Below the pieces are notes generated by a model. That model was given only the letters and a program-made list of their open reading frames with translations, did not search any database and was not told where the DNA came from. From PALSA-612 sp963704335 (GTDB lineage Bacteria > Actinomycetota > Thermoleophilia > Gaiellales > Gaiellaceae): a stretch of DNA of 64,000 nucleotides. Location: the NCBI GenBank assembly GCA_963704335.1, contig OY969889.1, positions 2,170,001-2,234,000 on the forward strand, written 5' to 3'. Positions within the stretch are counted from its first letter, which is position 1; each line of letters opens with the position of its first letter. Below are positions 44,296 through 51,677 of this stretch, one piece after another. The translations under genes and the position numbers were made by a program.

Positions 44296-44637
44296 ATGGG
44301 AGGAGGTCGCGACCAGCAACGGACCGTGCGGCGCCGTCGTCGTGTATGGATCATCGCCACGGTGGCGCTGGCGCTCGCGGGCTTCCTGTACTACCAGCCC
44401 GTGAAGGCGTACGTGCAGGCTCAGGGGGCGCTACAGGAGCGAGCGGCCGAGGTGCGCAAGCTGTCGGCGGAACGCACGGATCTTCGGCGGCGGCTAAGGC
44501 TCGACGGCAGCGGAGCCACGCTCGCGCGGGAAGCGCGACGGCTTGGTCTCGTCCGGCCGGATGAGCGCCTCTTCATCATCAAGGGGATCGCCGCCTGGCG
44601 TAGGGCACGAGCCGCCGAGCGTGCCGCAGACGAGTGA
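44296..44637 (+). CDS. ftsB: FtsB/DivIC-like septum formation protein
   Basis: 113-residue bitopic protein: basic cytoplasmic N-terminus (RRRRR), one transmembrane helix (about 20-37), then a coiled coil (ALQERAAEVRKLSAERTDLRRRL) and a short C-terminal domain with REARRLGLVRPDERLFII, the FtsB hallmark. It takes part in the FtsQBL divisome complex. The place after eno and before DUF501 is the standard actinobacterial arrangement. No good ribosome-binding site is visible; the repeat upstream ends 36 nt before the start. Confidence 0.85.
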   Translation: MGGGRDQQRTVRRRRRVWIIATVALALAGFLYYQPVKAYVQAQGALQERAAEVRKLSAERTDLRRRLRLDGSGATLAREARRLGLVRPDERLFIIKGIAAWRRARAAERAADE

Positions 44638-45133
44638 TGCCGATCGTGAGGCCGTAGAGCGGCAACTGGGAAGGCCCGTGCGTGCCTTCAGGCGAGTGGT
44701 GCTCCGCTGTCCCTACGGACAGCCGGCCGTGACCGAGCAGGATCCGTACGCGGCTGCCGACGCCGAGCCGTTTCCCACGACGTACTACCTCACCTGCCCG
44801 CACGCGGTCGCCGCCGTCTCCCGGCTGGAGGCGGGGGGCGGTGTCGAGCGATGGAGCGTGGCAGCGGCGGCCGATCCAGCGCTGCGTGCAAGCCTGGATG
44901 CCGCCACCCTCGAGCAACGCGAGCTGCGCAAGGAGCTCGCCGCCGGCAGAGTCGGCCGCGACGGCGGCACGTCGCTGGAGCTGGGCATAGGGGGCTCCGG
45001 CACCCCGCTTCGGCTCAAGTGCCTCCACGCGCATGTCGCCTTCGCGCTGGCAAGGCCCGGGTATGTCCTCGGCGACCGAATCGTCGCAGAGCTGGAACGG
45101 CTGTACCCCGAAGACGGCTGCTGCAGTCTCTAG
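44621..45133 (+). CDS. DUF501 family protein
   Basis: 170 residues. Contains the DUF501 pattern: VERQLGRPVRAFRRVVLRCPYGQPAV, FPTTYYLTCPHAVAAVSRLEAGGG and LKCLHAHVAFALA, with conserved Cys/His (TCPH, CLHAH) that may bind metal. Function unknown, but the gene accompanies ftsB in almost all actinobacteria. The GTG at 44621 lies within the end of ftsB, a 17-nt overlap, suggesting coupling. Confidence 0.88.
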   Translation: MPQTSDADREAVERQLGRPVRAFRRVVLRCPYGQPAVTEQDPYAAADAEPFPTTYYLTCPHAVAAVSRLEAGGGVERWSVAAAADPALRASLDAATLEQRELRKELAAGRVGRDGGTSLELGIGGSGTPLRLKCLHAHVAFALARPGYVLGDRIVAELERLYPEDGCCSL

Positions 45134-45143
45134 CATCGGGGGC

Positions 45144-45452
45144 ATGAGCCGGAGCGTCGAGCTCGCGCGACAGCAGTGGGCTGAGTCATACGAGAGCCTC
45201 GTTCGCTCGCCCGCGGGCATCGATCCCCGTGTGCATGAGCAGATGGAGACCGTGACCGCCGAGCTGCGCCGCCGTGTGGGCTCGGTCTTCACGCTCACGG
45301 AGCTGGCGGCCGCCTACGACGACTCTGACCGGTGGACTCTGACGGTGATCTCCGAGCGCAGCCACAGGCCCGGCTGGGTGCAGACGGCATCCTCCGCCGC
45401 CGACGCTGCGTTTCACCTCTATGCGAGCGGAGCTCGCGATTACCAACCGTGA
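45144..45452 (+). CDS. Conserved hypothetical protein
   Basis: 102 residues, acidic-basic mixed, no membrane segment. No family name known to me. The sequence has a helical N-terminus (ARQQWAESYESLVR), a likely strand-helix core (FTLTELAAAYDDSDRW) and an aromatic-rich end. TAGCAT (45131-45136, including the DUF501 stop) lies 7 nt before the ATG, so it may have its own leaderless start. The next gene overlaps its stop (GTGA). Confidence 0.7.
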   Translation: MSRSVELARQQWAESYESLVRSPAGIDPRVHEQMETVTAELRRRVGSVFTLTELAAAYDDSDRWTLTVISERSHRPGWVQTASSAADAAFHLYASGARDYQP

Positions 45453-45679
45453 CGGTCGCGAGCCAGCGACCGCGTAGACAACGTCGTCGGCGCCCGCTGC
45501 TGCGAGCGTTGATCGTCGCGGCGACGTTCGCCGTCGTCTTTGCGCTCGGCGTCGCGCTGGGGCAGGCAATCGCGACCGATCCGGCTCCGCAGGGCGCGAC
45601 GACAAAGACGCGGACGATCGTCCCCGTGGCGGCCACCAAGGAGACCGTGACGGTCACGACGACGACGACAGCGCCCTGA
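45449..45679 (+). CDS. Small single-pass membrane protein with Thr-rich tail
   Basis: 76 residues: an Arg-rich N-terminus (RPRRQRRRR), one transmembrane helix (about 17-39), and an extracytoplasmic Thr/Val tail (ETVTVTTTTTAP). The GTG overlaps the upstream stop. No family recognised. It sits between the 102-residue protein and the PAP2 phosphatase and is coupled to both by overlapping stop/start codons. Confidence 0.65.
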   Translation: MTVASQRPRRQRRRRPLLRALIVAATFAVVFALGVALGQAIATDPAPQGATTKTRTIVPVAATKETVTVTTTTTAP

Positions 45680-46227
45680 TCTCGGTCGACGAACGCCTCG
45701 AGCGCTGGATCGTCGAGCACCGCGTCGACTGGCTCGATCCGCTCTTCGTCGGCATCACGTACGCCGGCACACATGGCCTGCTGTGGATCGTTCTCGGCAT
45801 CGTCGCAGCGGTGGTGCTCCGCCGCCCGAGCATCGCGTTCGCTGTTCCGGCCGTCGTCGTGCTCGCGGATCTGGGCGCGTCAGGCGTGAAGCTCGCAACC
45901 GACCGTGACCGCCCGGAGGAGAAGCTGGACGGGATCGATGTGCTCGTGACGGCGCCGTCGACCGCCTCCTTTCCGTCGGGGCATGCCGCCACGAGTTTCG
46001 CCGCGGCGGTCGTGCTCGCTCTCGCGCTGCCCGCGCTGGCGCCCGCGTTCTTCGTACTGGCGGCGCTCGTGGGCTTCTCGCGCCTCTACGTCGGCGTCCA
46101 CTTCCCGCTCGACGTCCTGGCAGGGGCGGCGCTGGGCGCCGCCGTCGCTACAGCTCTTCTCCTGCTCGCACGAACCCTGAGACGATCACGACAACCGCAG
46201 ACGCCAGGCCTACCCACAGGCCGATAG
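45676..46227 (+). CDS. PAP2-family membrane phosphatase
   Basis: Polytopic lipid phosphatase (183 residues), possibly undecaprenyl-diphosphate or phosphatidate phosphatase. The PAP2 motifs are KLATDRDRPEE (motif 1), PSGHAA (motif 2, near 102) and SRLYVGVHFPLDVLAG (motif 3). Homology starts well before the first ATG/GTG (45811), which would remove the first membrane helix. The only candidate for a full-length start is CTG 45676, overlapping the upstream stop as CTGA, the same arrangement as the aminopeptidase at 772. The 3' end overlaps the convergent gene by 80 nt. Confidence 0.85.
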   Translation: MISVDERLERWIVEHRVDWLDPLFVGITYAGTHGLLWIVLGIVAAVVLRRPSIAFAVPAVVVLADLGASGVKLATDRDRPEEKLDGIDVLVTAPSTASFPSGHAATSFAAAVVLALALPALAPAFFVLAALVGFSRLYVGVHFPLDVLAGAALGAAVATALLLLARTLRRSRQPQTPGLPTGR

Positions 46228-46588
46228 CGCGATCGGCCGTCCCGGCGAACTCGTCGGGGATGGACACGATCCGAATCAGCAGGAGGATGATCGCCGTCGT
46301 GCCCAGCACGATCAGGATCAGGCTCTCCGGCAGGCTGCGCGGCAGCTCGATCCCGGCGCCGCGGCGCACGGCTAGCAGGACGATCGCAAGGCCGAGAACG
46401 AAGACGAACTTCCCCAGCGTGCCCGTGTTCCAGCCGAGGACGGAGACGGTCGGTCCTTCGACCGCGGTACCCGAGTACCAGCCCATAAACGCCGACAGGG
46501 CGAGCGTCAGCCCGGCCACCCAGGAAGCCTGGCCTGCCGCGATCACGAGGGCCGGGGTCACCCCAGCGCGACGCTGTTCCTGGGTCAT
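46148..46588 (-). CDS. Hypothetical four-helix membrane protein
   Basis: 146 residues with four hydrophobic segments and short loops; the first outside loop contains MGWYSGTAVEGP. No family assigned. GAGG just before the ATG is the likely ribosome site. The next gene upstream on the same strand ends 3 nt earlier, so they form a two-gene operon. Its 3' 80 nt overlap the PAP2 gene on the opposite strand, an unusually long convergent overlap. Confidence 0.7.
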   Translation of the reverse strand: MTQEQRRAGVTPALVIAAGQASWVAGLTLALSAFMGWYSGTAVEGPTVSVLGWNTGTLGKFVFVLGLAIVLLAVRRGAGIELPRSLPESLILIVLGTTAIILLLIRIVSIPDEFAGTADRAIGLWVGLASAVVVIVSGFVRAGEEL

Positions 46589-46591
46589 CCT

Positions 46592-46852
46592 CTAGAGACC
46601 GAAGAGCGTCTGCACCTGGTCCCAGATTGTGACGGCGATCACGAGACTCGCCAGCAGCAGGCAGCCCGCCACGAGCCAGAAACGCCAGCGGGCGCGGCGG
46701 TGCTCGCGATCGCGCTCGACCCGTGCGTTACGCCGCTGGCGGTGATAACGGTAGGCATGCGCCACCGACGCCGGATCATGAGTCGGAACCGACGCCGGAT
46801 CATGAATCGGGGGGTCGTCGAGCTCGGCCGGTTGCCGTGCTGGACGGGCCAT
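46592..46852 (-). CDS. Small membrane protein with duplicated HDPASV segment
   Basis: 86 residues from the ATG at 46852, chosen because TACACT (minus, 46859-46864) is exactly 6 nt upstream; an earlier ATG at 46885 also exists. The N-terminus has a tandem 8-residue duplication (HDPASVPT/HDPASVAH) from a 24-bp DNA repeat at 46765-46786 and 46789-46810. A very basic stretch (RRNARVERDREHRRARWR) and one C-terminal membrane helix follow. Unknown function. Confidence 0.6.
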   Translation of the reverse strand: MARPARQPAELDDPPIHDPASVPTHDPASVAHAYRYHRQRRNARVERDREHRRARWRFWLVAGCLLLASLVIAVTIWDQVQTLFGL

Positions 46853-46923
46853 TGGAGAAGTGTAAACCGTCACGCGGCGCAACATCTTTCGAGCACGCCG
46901 TATCGAGGGCTACACTGCGCACC

Positions 46924-48033
46924 GTGCGCAGGGTCGCCGCCGCCGTCGTCCTCCTGAGCCTGGGTGCCGCCGGGTTCCTTGCCGCGTCCGTATTCGCCGG
47001 GTCCGGCCCGGCGTCGACCCTCACCGACTCGACGATCACGACGACGACGGAGACCACGTCCACCACGGACACGACGATGACCACGCCCACGACGCCTCCG
47101 CCGCCGCCTCCGCCGAAAGCCAAGCCGAAGCCGAAGCCGAAGCCGAAGCTGCCGGCGCGCCTGGCTCGCCGGATCTCGATCGGTGGTGTGCAGGTCGGCG
47201 GCCTGACGCCGGCCGCGGCTCTCGCTGCCGTGCGGCTCGCCTCGCGCTCGCCGCTCGTTGTCACGATCGAGGACAAGCGCGTTTCCGTCTCAATGAAGAA
47301 GCTCGGCGTGAAGGCGTACGTCCAGTCCGCTGTTTCGCGGGCGAGAAGGGCGAAGCCGGGTGCCAAGGTACAGCTCGGCGTTTCGATTCGCGGTGACGCC
47401 GTGCGCGCCTGGGTGGCCCGCTTGGCGCGGAATCGCGACCGCGAAATGCGCGATGCACGGCTCGTGCTCAACGGTCTACAGCCTCGCCTCGTCCCTGAGC
47501 GCGACGGCTACGTGATCCGCCGCGAGGCGACGGTCGCTGGGATCGTCGAGGCCGTGCGCGCGAATCGGCGGGGACCAGTGACCGCCGCCGCGCGCGTCGA
47601 GCACCCAACGCGCCTGAGCACGTTCTTCACGTCTGCCGTCGTCATCCGGCGTGACTCGAAGCGGCTCCAGTACTACAAGATCCAGAGCGACCCGAAGCTC
47701 GCGCGAACGTTCACCGTCGCGACGGGGCAGTCGTCCTTCCCGACCCCGCTCGGGAACTTCGAGATCGTCGACATGCAGCGCCATCCCTGGTGGTACCCGC
47801 CGGCGTCCGACTGGGCTGAGGGTCTCGAGCCGGTGCCGCCGGGGCCTGGTAATCCGCTGGGGACGCGCTGGATGGGGCTCAACGTGTCAGCGGTAGGCAT
47901 CCACGGCACGCCCGACCCGTCGTCGCTCGGCTACTCAGCCTCTCACGGCTGCATTCGCATGGCCATCCCCTCCGCTGAGTGGCTGTTCGGTCACGTGAAG
48001 GTGGGGACGCCGGTGTTCATCGTCTCCGCCTGA
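46924..48033 (+). CDS. L,D-transpeptidase (YkuD) with peptidoglycan-binding domain
   Basis: 369-residue secreted or anchored enzyme making 3-3 peptidoglycan cross-links. It has an N-terminal signal/anchor (about 5-28), a Thr-rich then Pro-rich linker (KPKPKPKPK), and a PG_binding_4-like region (ISIGGVQVGGLTPAAAL). The C-terminal YkuD domain has VGIHGTPD and the catalytic SASHGCIRM near 335. The GTG start has TACACT 7 nt upstream, so leaderless. The tlpA-like gene starts on its stop codon (TGATG), giving an operon with cytochrome c maturation genes. Confidence 0.94.
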   Translation: MRRVAAAVVLLSLGAAGFLAASVFAGSGPASTLTDSTITTTTETTSTTDTTMTTPTTPPPPPPPKAKPKPKPKPKLPARLARRISIGGVQVGGLTPAAALAAVRLASRSPLVVTIEDKRVSVSMKKLGVKAYVQSAVSRARRAKPGAKVQLGVSIRGDAVRAWVARLARNRDREMRDARLVLNGLQPRLVPERDGYVIRREATVAGIVEAVRANRRGPVTAAARVEHPTRLSTFFTSAVVIRRDSKRLQYYKIQSDPKLARTFTVATGQSSFPTPLGNFEIVDMQRHPWWYPPASDWAEGLEPVPPGPGNPLGTRWMGLNVSAVGIHGTPDPSSLGYSASHGCIRMAIPSAEWLFGHVKVGTPVFIVSA

Positions 48034-48581
48034 TGGCAGTCGGCCTGCGCCGGGCCGGCCAGGTGCTGGCGATCGGCGTCGTGCTCGCGCTGCTTGCCGT
48101 GCTCGTCTGGCGCGTTGTTCGGGACTCGGAGGGTGGTGCAGCAGCGGCGCTACGTCGCGGCGATCATCCGGTCGCGCCGGCCTTCGACCTCGAGCGGCTC
48201 GACCGGCCCGGTCGACTCGACCTGAAGTCGCTACAGGGAAAGGCAGTCGTGATCAACTTCTGGGCCTCGTGGTGCCTGCCCTGCAAGGAAGAGGCGCCCC
48301 TGCTAGAGGCGGCGTGGAAGAAGTGGCGGTCGAAGGACGTGGTCGTGGTCGGCCTCGATGCGAACGACTTCAAATCGGACGCCCGGCGCTTCGCACGCCG
48401 ATACAACCTCTCATATCCCATCGTCCACGACGGCCCCGGGCGGCTGCTCGACGACTACGGGCTCACAGGCTTTCCGGAGACGTTCTTCGTTCGGCCCGAC
48501 GGGCGCCTCGCGTCCTGGTCTCAGGGCGAGCTGAGCAAGGAGGAGATCGAAGCGGGCATTCAGGGAGCGCTCGCATCATGA
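48033..48581 (+). CDS. TlpA/ResA-like membrane-anchored thioredoxin
   Basis: 182 residues: an N-terminal membrane helix (about 10-27) and a periplasm-facing thioredoxin fold with the active site WASWCLPCKEE near 80 and cis-Pro loop GFPETFFVR. It should reduce apocytochrome c haem-binding thiols, receiving electrons from CcdA downstream. Overlaps the transpeptidase by 1 nt and the CcmH gene by 4 nt (ATGA). Confidence 0.92.
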   Translation: MAVGLRRAGQVLAIGVVLALLAVLVWRVVRDSEGGAAAALRRGDHPVAPAFDLERLDRPGRLDLKSLQGKAVVINFWASWCLPCKEEAPLLEAAWKKWRSKDVVVVGLDANDFKSDARRFARRYNLSYPIVHDGPGRLLDDYGLTGFPETFFVRPDGRLASWSQGELSKEEIEAGIQGALAS

Positions 48582-49030
48582 GACTTGTGGCTCTCGCAGC
48601 CCTCGCCTTTGCCGCGCTCGCCTTGGCAGGGCCGGCGGCTGCCAACGAATCACAGCCCACGCTCGCCGAGATCGAGAGCGAGGTCGTCTGCCCGACGTGC
48701 CACACGACGCTCGACCAGTCGTCATCTCCCGTCGCCATTCGCATGCGGAACTTCATCCGGGCGCGAATCGCGGCCGGCGACACGAAGTCGGAGATCAAGC
48801 ACAGGCTCGTCGCCGACTTCGGCGAGCAGGTGCTCGCCTCGCCGCCGAAGCGGGGCTTCAATCTCCTGGCGTGGGTGATCCCGCCTGTCGCCGCTTTGGC
48901 CGGCGCCGTCGTCCTCGGAGTGCTTGCCGTCCGCTGGAGCCGCGGGCGTGCAGCCGCACCCGCGGCGACGGCTCCGGACGCGGCGCTCGATCGACGCATC
49001 GACGACGAGCTCGCCCGGCTAGATCAGTAG
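48578..49030 (+). CDS. CcmH/CycL-like cytochrome c biogenesis protein
   Basis: 150 residues: signal peptide (1-22), then the CcmH domain with the redox pair in VVCPTCHTTLDQSSSPVAIRMRNFI (canonical RCPxCQ-) near 36-42, then a transmembrane helix (about 95-117) and a charged tail. It presents apocytochrome thiols during haem ligation. Canonical CcmH has Gln after the second Cys; here it is His. Starts on the tlpA stop and is followed directly by ccdA. Confidence 0.88.
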   Translation: MRLVALAALAFAALALAGPAAANESQPTLAEIESEVVCPTCHTTLDQSSSPVAIRMRNFIRARIAAGDTKSEIKHRLVADFGEQVLASPPKRGFNLLAWVIPPVAALAGAVVLGVLAVRWSRGRAAAPAATAPDAALDRRIDDELARLDQ

Positions 49031-49740
49031 TGGCCGAGCGCATCCCGATCGCCTTTCTCGCCGGGATCATCTCCGTGATCACGCCGTGCGTGCTGCCGCT
49101 CGTGCCGGGCTACCTGTCCGCCGTGTCGGCGGTCGAGGCGAACCGGCTCGGCGAGCGGGGGGTGGCGAAGAGAATCGTCATCGCGAGCATCCCGTTCTTC
49201 ATCGGCTTCACCGTCGTCTTCGTGGCGCTCGGCGCGGGAGCGGCTGCGGTCGGTGGCTACGTCGACGCCGGTCGGCGGAACGAGATCGCCGGTTTCGTCC
49301 TCGTCGTGCTCGGCCTCGCGTTCATGGGCCTGCTGCCGTGGCCCGACAGAGTCGTCGCGCCGGGCATGCTCGAAGGGGCCAGGCGAACGGGCTCGAACGC
49401 GCTGCTCGGGGCGGCGTTCGCGGTGTGCGCGGCTCCTTGCATCGGCACGGTGCTGGCCTCGGTGCTGGTGCTCGCCGGCGATTCGGACACGGTTGTGCGC
49501 GGGTCGGTGCTGCTCTTCGCCTACTCCGCCGGCATCGCCGCGGCGTTCGTGCTGGCAGGAATCGCCTTCGCGCGCGCCATGGGTGCATTCCGCTGGCTCC
49601 GCGACCACTACATGGTGATCCGCGTCGTCAGCGGGGCGATCCTCGTCGCGCTCGGGCTACTGCTCTTCTTCCACCGGGACTGGTGGCTGCGAGTCATGGT
49701 CAACCGCCTGCTCGACGGCGTCGGCCTCGGCGAGATCTAG
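49030..49740 (+). CDS. ccdA: Thiol:disulfide interchange protein CcdA
   Basis: Six-helix membrane protein (236 residues) that passes electrons from cytoplasmic thioredoxin to TlpA and CcmH. The two essential cysteines are in TPCVLPLVPGY (residue 18) and CAAPCIGT (near 138). The GTG start overlaps the ccmH stop by one base. The haem lyase (CcmF or ResB/C) is not in the window, so the maturation system is only partly visible. A client, the P460-like protein, lies at 19666-20118. Confidence 0.93.
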   Translation: MAERIPIAFLAGIISVITPCVLPLVPGYLSAVSAVEANRLGERGVAKRIVIASIPFFIGFTVVFVALGAGAAAVGGYVDAGRRNEIAGFVLVVLGLAFMGLLPWPDRVVAPGMLEGARRTGSNALLGAAFAVCAAPCIGTVLASVLVLAGDSDTVVRGSVLLFAYSAGIAAAFVLAGIAFARAMGAFRWLRDHYMVIRVVSGAILVALGLLLFFHRDWWLRVMVNRLLDGVGLGEI

Positions 49741-50069
49741 ATCTCGACAGGCACGAGATCGAGCGAGCCTGCAGCGACCTGCTGCGTTGCGGCGTCGACC
49801 TGCGTGAGAACGGCCGTAACGTCCACGCCGCGATGGGTCGGCGCGTAGGGCGACAGCCGACGGGCCGCCTTCTCCAGCTGCCTCGTGCAGCCGATCTGCC
49901 GGCCGCGACCGGCCTGGTACCAGGCCACGGCGACATGGACGAGCCCCTGGCAGAAGTTGCGCTCGCTGGCCGCGGCCGACCGCCACGCCGTCTCTAGCTC
50001 CTCGTGCGCCGCGAAGTACTCACCCCGCCGCAGCAGCTCGATGCCTTCCGCGAGCGCCGCTTCGTTCAC
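49737..50069 (-). CDS. DUF309 family protein
   Basis: 110 residues, all-helical. The DUF309 signature is LLRRGEYFAAHEELETAWRS, with GLVHVAVAWYQAGRGR following; the His/Glu (AHEELE) are conserved and suggest metal binding. Function unknown. It converges on ccdA with a 4-nt overlap of stops and diverges from the receiver-like gene. Start GTG at 50069. Confidence 0.85.
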   Translation of the reverse strand: MNEAALAEGIELLRRGEYFAAHEELETAWRSAAASERNFCQGLVHVAVAWYQAGRGRQIGCTRQLEKAARRLSPYAPTHRGVDVTAVLTQVDAATQQVAAGSLDLVPVEI

Positions 50070-50089
50070 GGCGTTGCTAGGCTCCGGCT

Positions 50090-50404
50090 GTGGCGACGAT
50101 CCTGCTGGCCGGGGTCGACCTCTTCTTCCGGGGCAAGCTCGACGGGCTGCTCGCGGGTCACCAGTTGGTCACGACCGACACGGTCGAGACGCCGGAGCTC
50201 GTGATCGCGGACATCTCGCGCATCGAGCCGGACGAGGTCGCCGACGCGTATCCGGACATCCCCATCGTGGGCTTCACGAGCCACACCGACACGGCGGGGT
50301 TGCGACGTGCGCACGAAGCGGGATTCGATCAGGTGCTGGCGAAATCGGCTCTCACGGAGCGCGTACCCCACCTGATTGACGAGCTGCTCTCGCCGGTAGA
50401 GTAA
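50090..50404 (+). CDS. Stand-alone receiver-like protein
   Basis: 104 residues with the shape of a response-regulator receiver domain: VIADISR carries Asp 41 where the phosphoacceptor would be, VGFTSHTD supplies the Thr/Ser position, and LAKSAL holds the conserved Lys 85. The N-terminal acidic pair is reduced to one Asp (GVDLFF), so phosphorylation is uncertain. No output domain. TAGGCT lies 6 nt before the GTG. It ends 28 nt before the ferredoxin gene. Confidence 0.72.
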   Translation: MATILLAGVDLFFRGKLDGLLAGHQLVTTDTVETPELVIADISRIEPDEVADAYPDIPIVGFTSHTDTAGLRRAHEAGFDQVLAKSALTERVPHLIDELLSPVE

Positions 50405-50432
50405 TTCGGCCGGAGGGAGATGAGGATCTGAC

Positions 50433-51672
50433 GTGACATACATCATTGCCGAGCCCTGCATCGACATCAAAGACCTGTCGTGCGTCGACGTCTGCCCCGT
50501 GGACTGCATCCACGAGTACGAGCGGATCCTGGTCATCGATCCCGAGGAATGCATCGACTGCTTCGCCCCTGAGGAACAGCTCCTGACCACGTACGGCGTG
50601 CGGACGTTCGCGGAGCTCGAGAACCAGCCGGTGCGTGTCTTGACGGACCGTGGTTTCAAGCCCGCCCTGGTCAAGCGGTTCCAGCGCAGGCCGCTCGTGA
50701 ACGTCAGCTTCGCTCCTGCGTTCGAAGAGCGCGACCGCTACGGCGGCACGCGGCTGACGACACGCAACATCTCTCGCTTCCGGCAGACGGTCAAGGCGAC
50801 GCCCACGCACTCCTGGATCGCTCGGGGACGGCGAGCGGACGAGCTCGCTCAGCGTCGGGCAGTTCGTGCCGGCGATGCGGGCGCTACCGAAGCGGGACTC
50901 GGAGAGCCATCGGCTCGGTGTCCTGCACGGCCTCGTCTTCGGCGACGGCAGTTGGAACAAGCAGGAGGTGCGCTCCGGCGAGCATCTCCATTACGTGCAG
51001 CTCTACGGAGACCGAGTGGCCCGCTTCAAAGACTTCTTCGACCAGGTCAACTTCTCGCCGAGCCTCGACGTGCATCCGGGCTACGCGGGGACGGGCGTCG
51101 TGCGTGCGCCCGTCAACCTCAAGCGCTCCTTGCCGGAGACAGGAGATCGCGAGTACATCGCCGGCTTCGTCGACGGCTGGCTGGCCTCCGACGGCGATCC
51201 GACGAGAGCCGGCTCGTGGCGGCTGCGATCGACGGACCACGAGGCGCTCGACTGGCTCGAGGCCGTTGCGCCGTACGCCGGCTTCGTCGTCGTCGGCTCG
51301 GGGGAGGAAGGCAACCGCGAGACGAACTTCGGCGTCCGGACTCGACCGATCCGGTGGCTGTACCTGGCCACACGCGAGACGTTCTGGCGCGTGATGTCCG
51401 TCGAGCCGGTCGAGGCCGACGAGGAGGAAACGTTCTGCGCCGTCGTGCCCGATAAGCACGCGTTCACGCTGGCCGGCGGCATCTATACCCGGAATTGCGG
51501 CGCATGCGAACCGGAGTGCCCGGTCGAGGCGATCTTCCCCGAGGATGCGCTGCCCGAGAAGTGGGAGCCGTTCGTGAAGATCAACTACGCCTACCCGGAC
51601 GCGGGGGAGATCAACAAGCTCACCAACGAGTACGCGGCCGCGCACAACGTGCAAAACGAGCCGATCGCCTAG
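50433..51672 (+). CDS. fdxA: FdxA-type 7Fe/8Fe ferredoxin interrupted by an intein (apparent frameshift)
   Basis: Small iron-sulfur electron carrier like mycobacterial FdxA. The N-part (residues 1-42, GTG 50433) has TYIIAEPCIDIKD and CVDVCPVDCIHE; the C-part (51496-51672) has CGACEPECPVEAIF and VKINYAYP. Joined, they give a normal 100-residue ferredoxin with both cluster motifs. Between them lies a ~312-residue intein (50559-51495), inserted so that CID^CGACEP is rebuilt after splicing. The frame shifts once, at a GGGG run at 50824-50827: removal of one G restores a single open frame. As read, no full-length protein is made unless the G is a sequence error or the ribosome shifts. GGAGGG lies upstream. 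Confidence 0.85.
50559..51495 (+). mobile_element. LAGLIDADG homing-endonuclease intein within fdxA
   Basis: The intein starts with Cys 1 (CFAPEEQLLTTYGVRTF, block A), has the block B-like TPTHSWIA, and ends with DKHAFTLAGGIYTRN followed by Cys +1 (block F/G). The penultimate residue is Arg rather than the usual His. The middle carries two LAGLIDADG-type helices, RLGVLHGLVFGDGS and YIAGFVDGWLASDG, so the homing endonuclease appears intact apart from the +1 shift at 50824-50827. Predicted length is 312 residues if one G is removed. The insertion point is the most conserved Cys cluster of the ferredoxin, as expected for an intein. Confidence 0.88.
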
Positions 51673-51677
51673 GGCGG

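Noticed and set aside
43365..44360. Minus-strand frame through the first palindromic repeat, sharing a peptide with the second copy
   Set aside because: The shared peptide comes from the DNA repeat, most of the rest is antisense to pyk, and no start or domain supports a gene.
47041..47160. Short tandem DNA repeats (Thr-rich and KPKPKP-type) in the L,D-transpeptidase gene
   Set aside because: Ordinary low-complexity linker coding, no sign of CRISPR or a mobile repeat.
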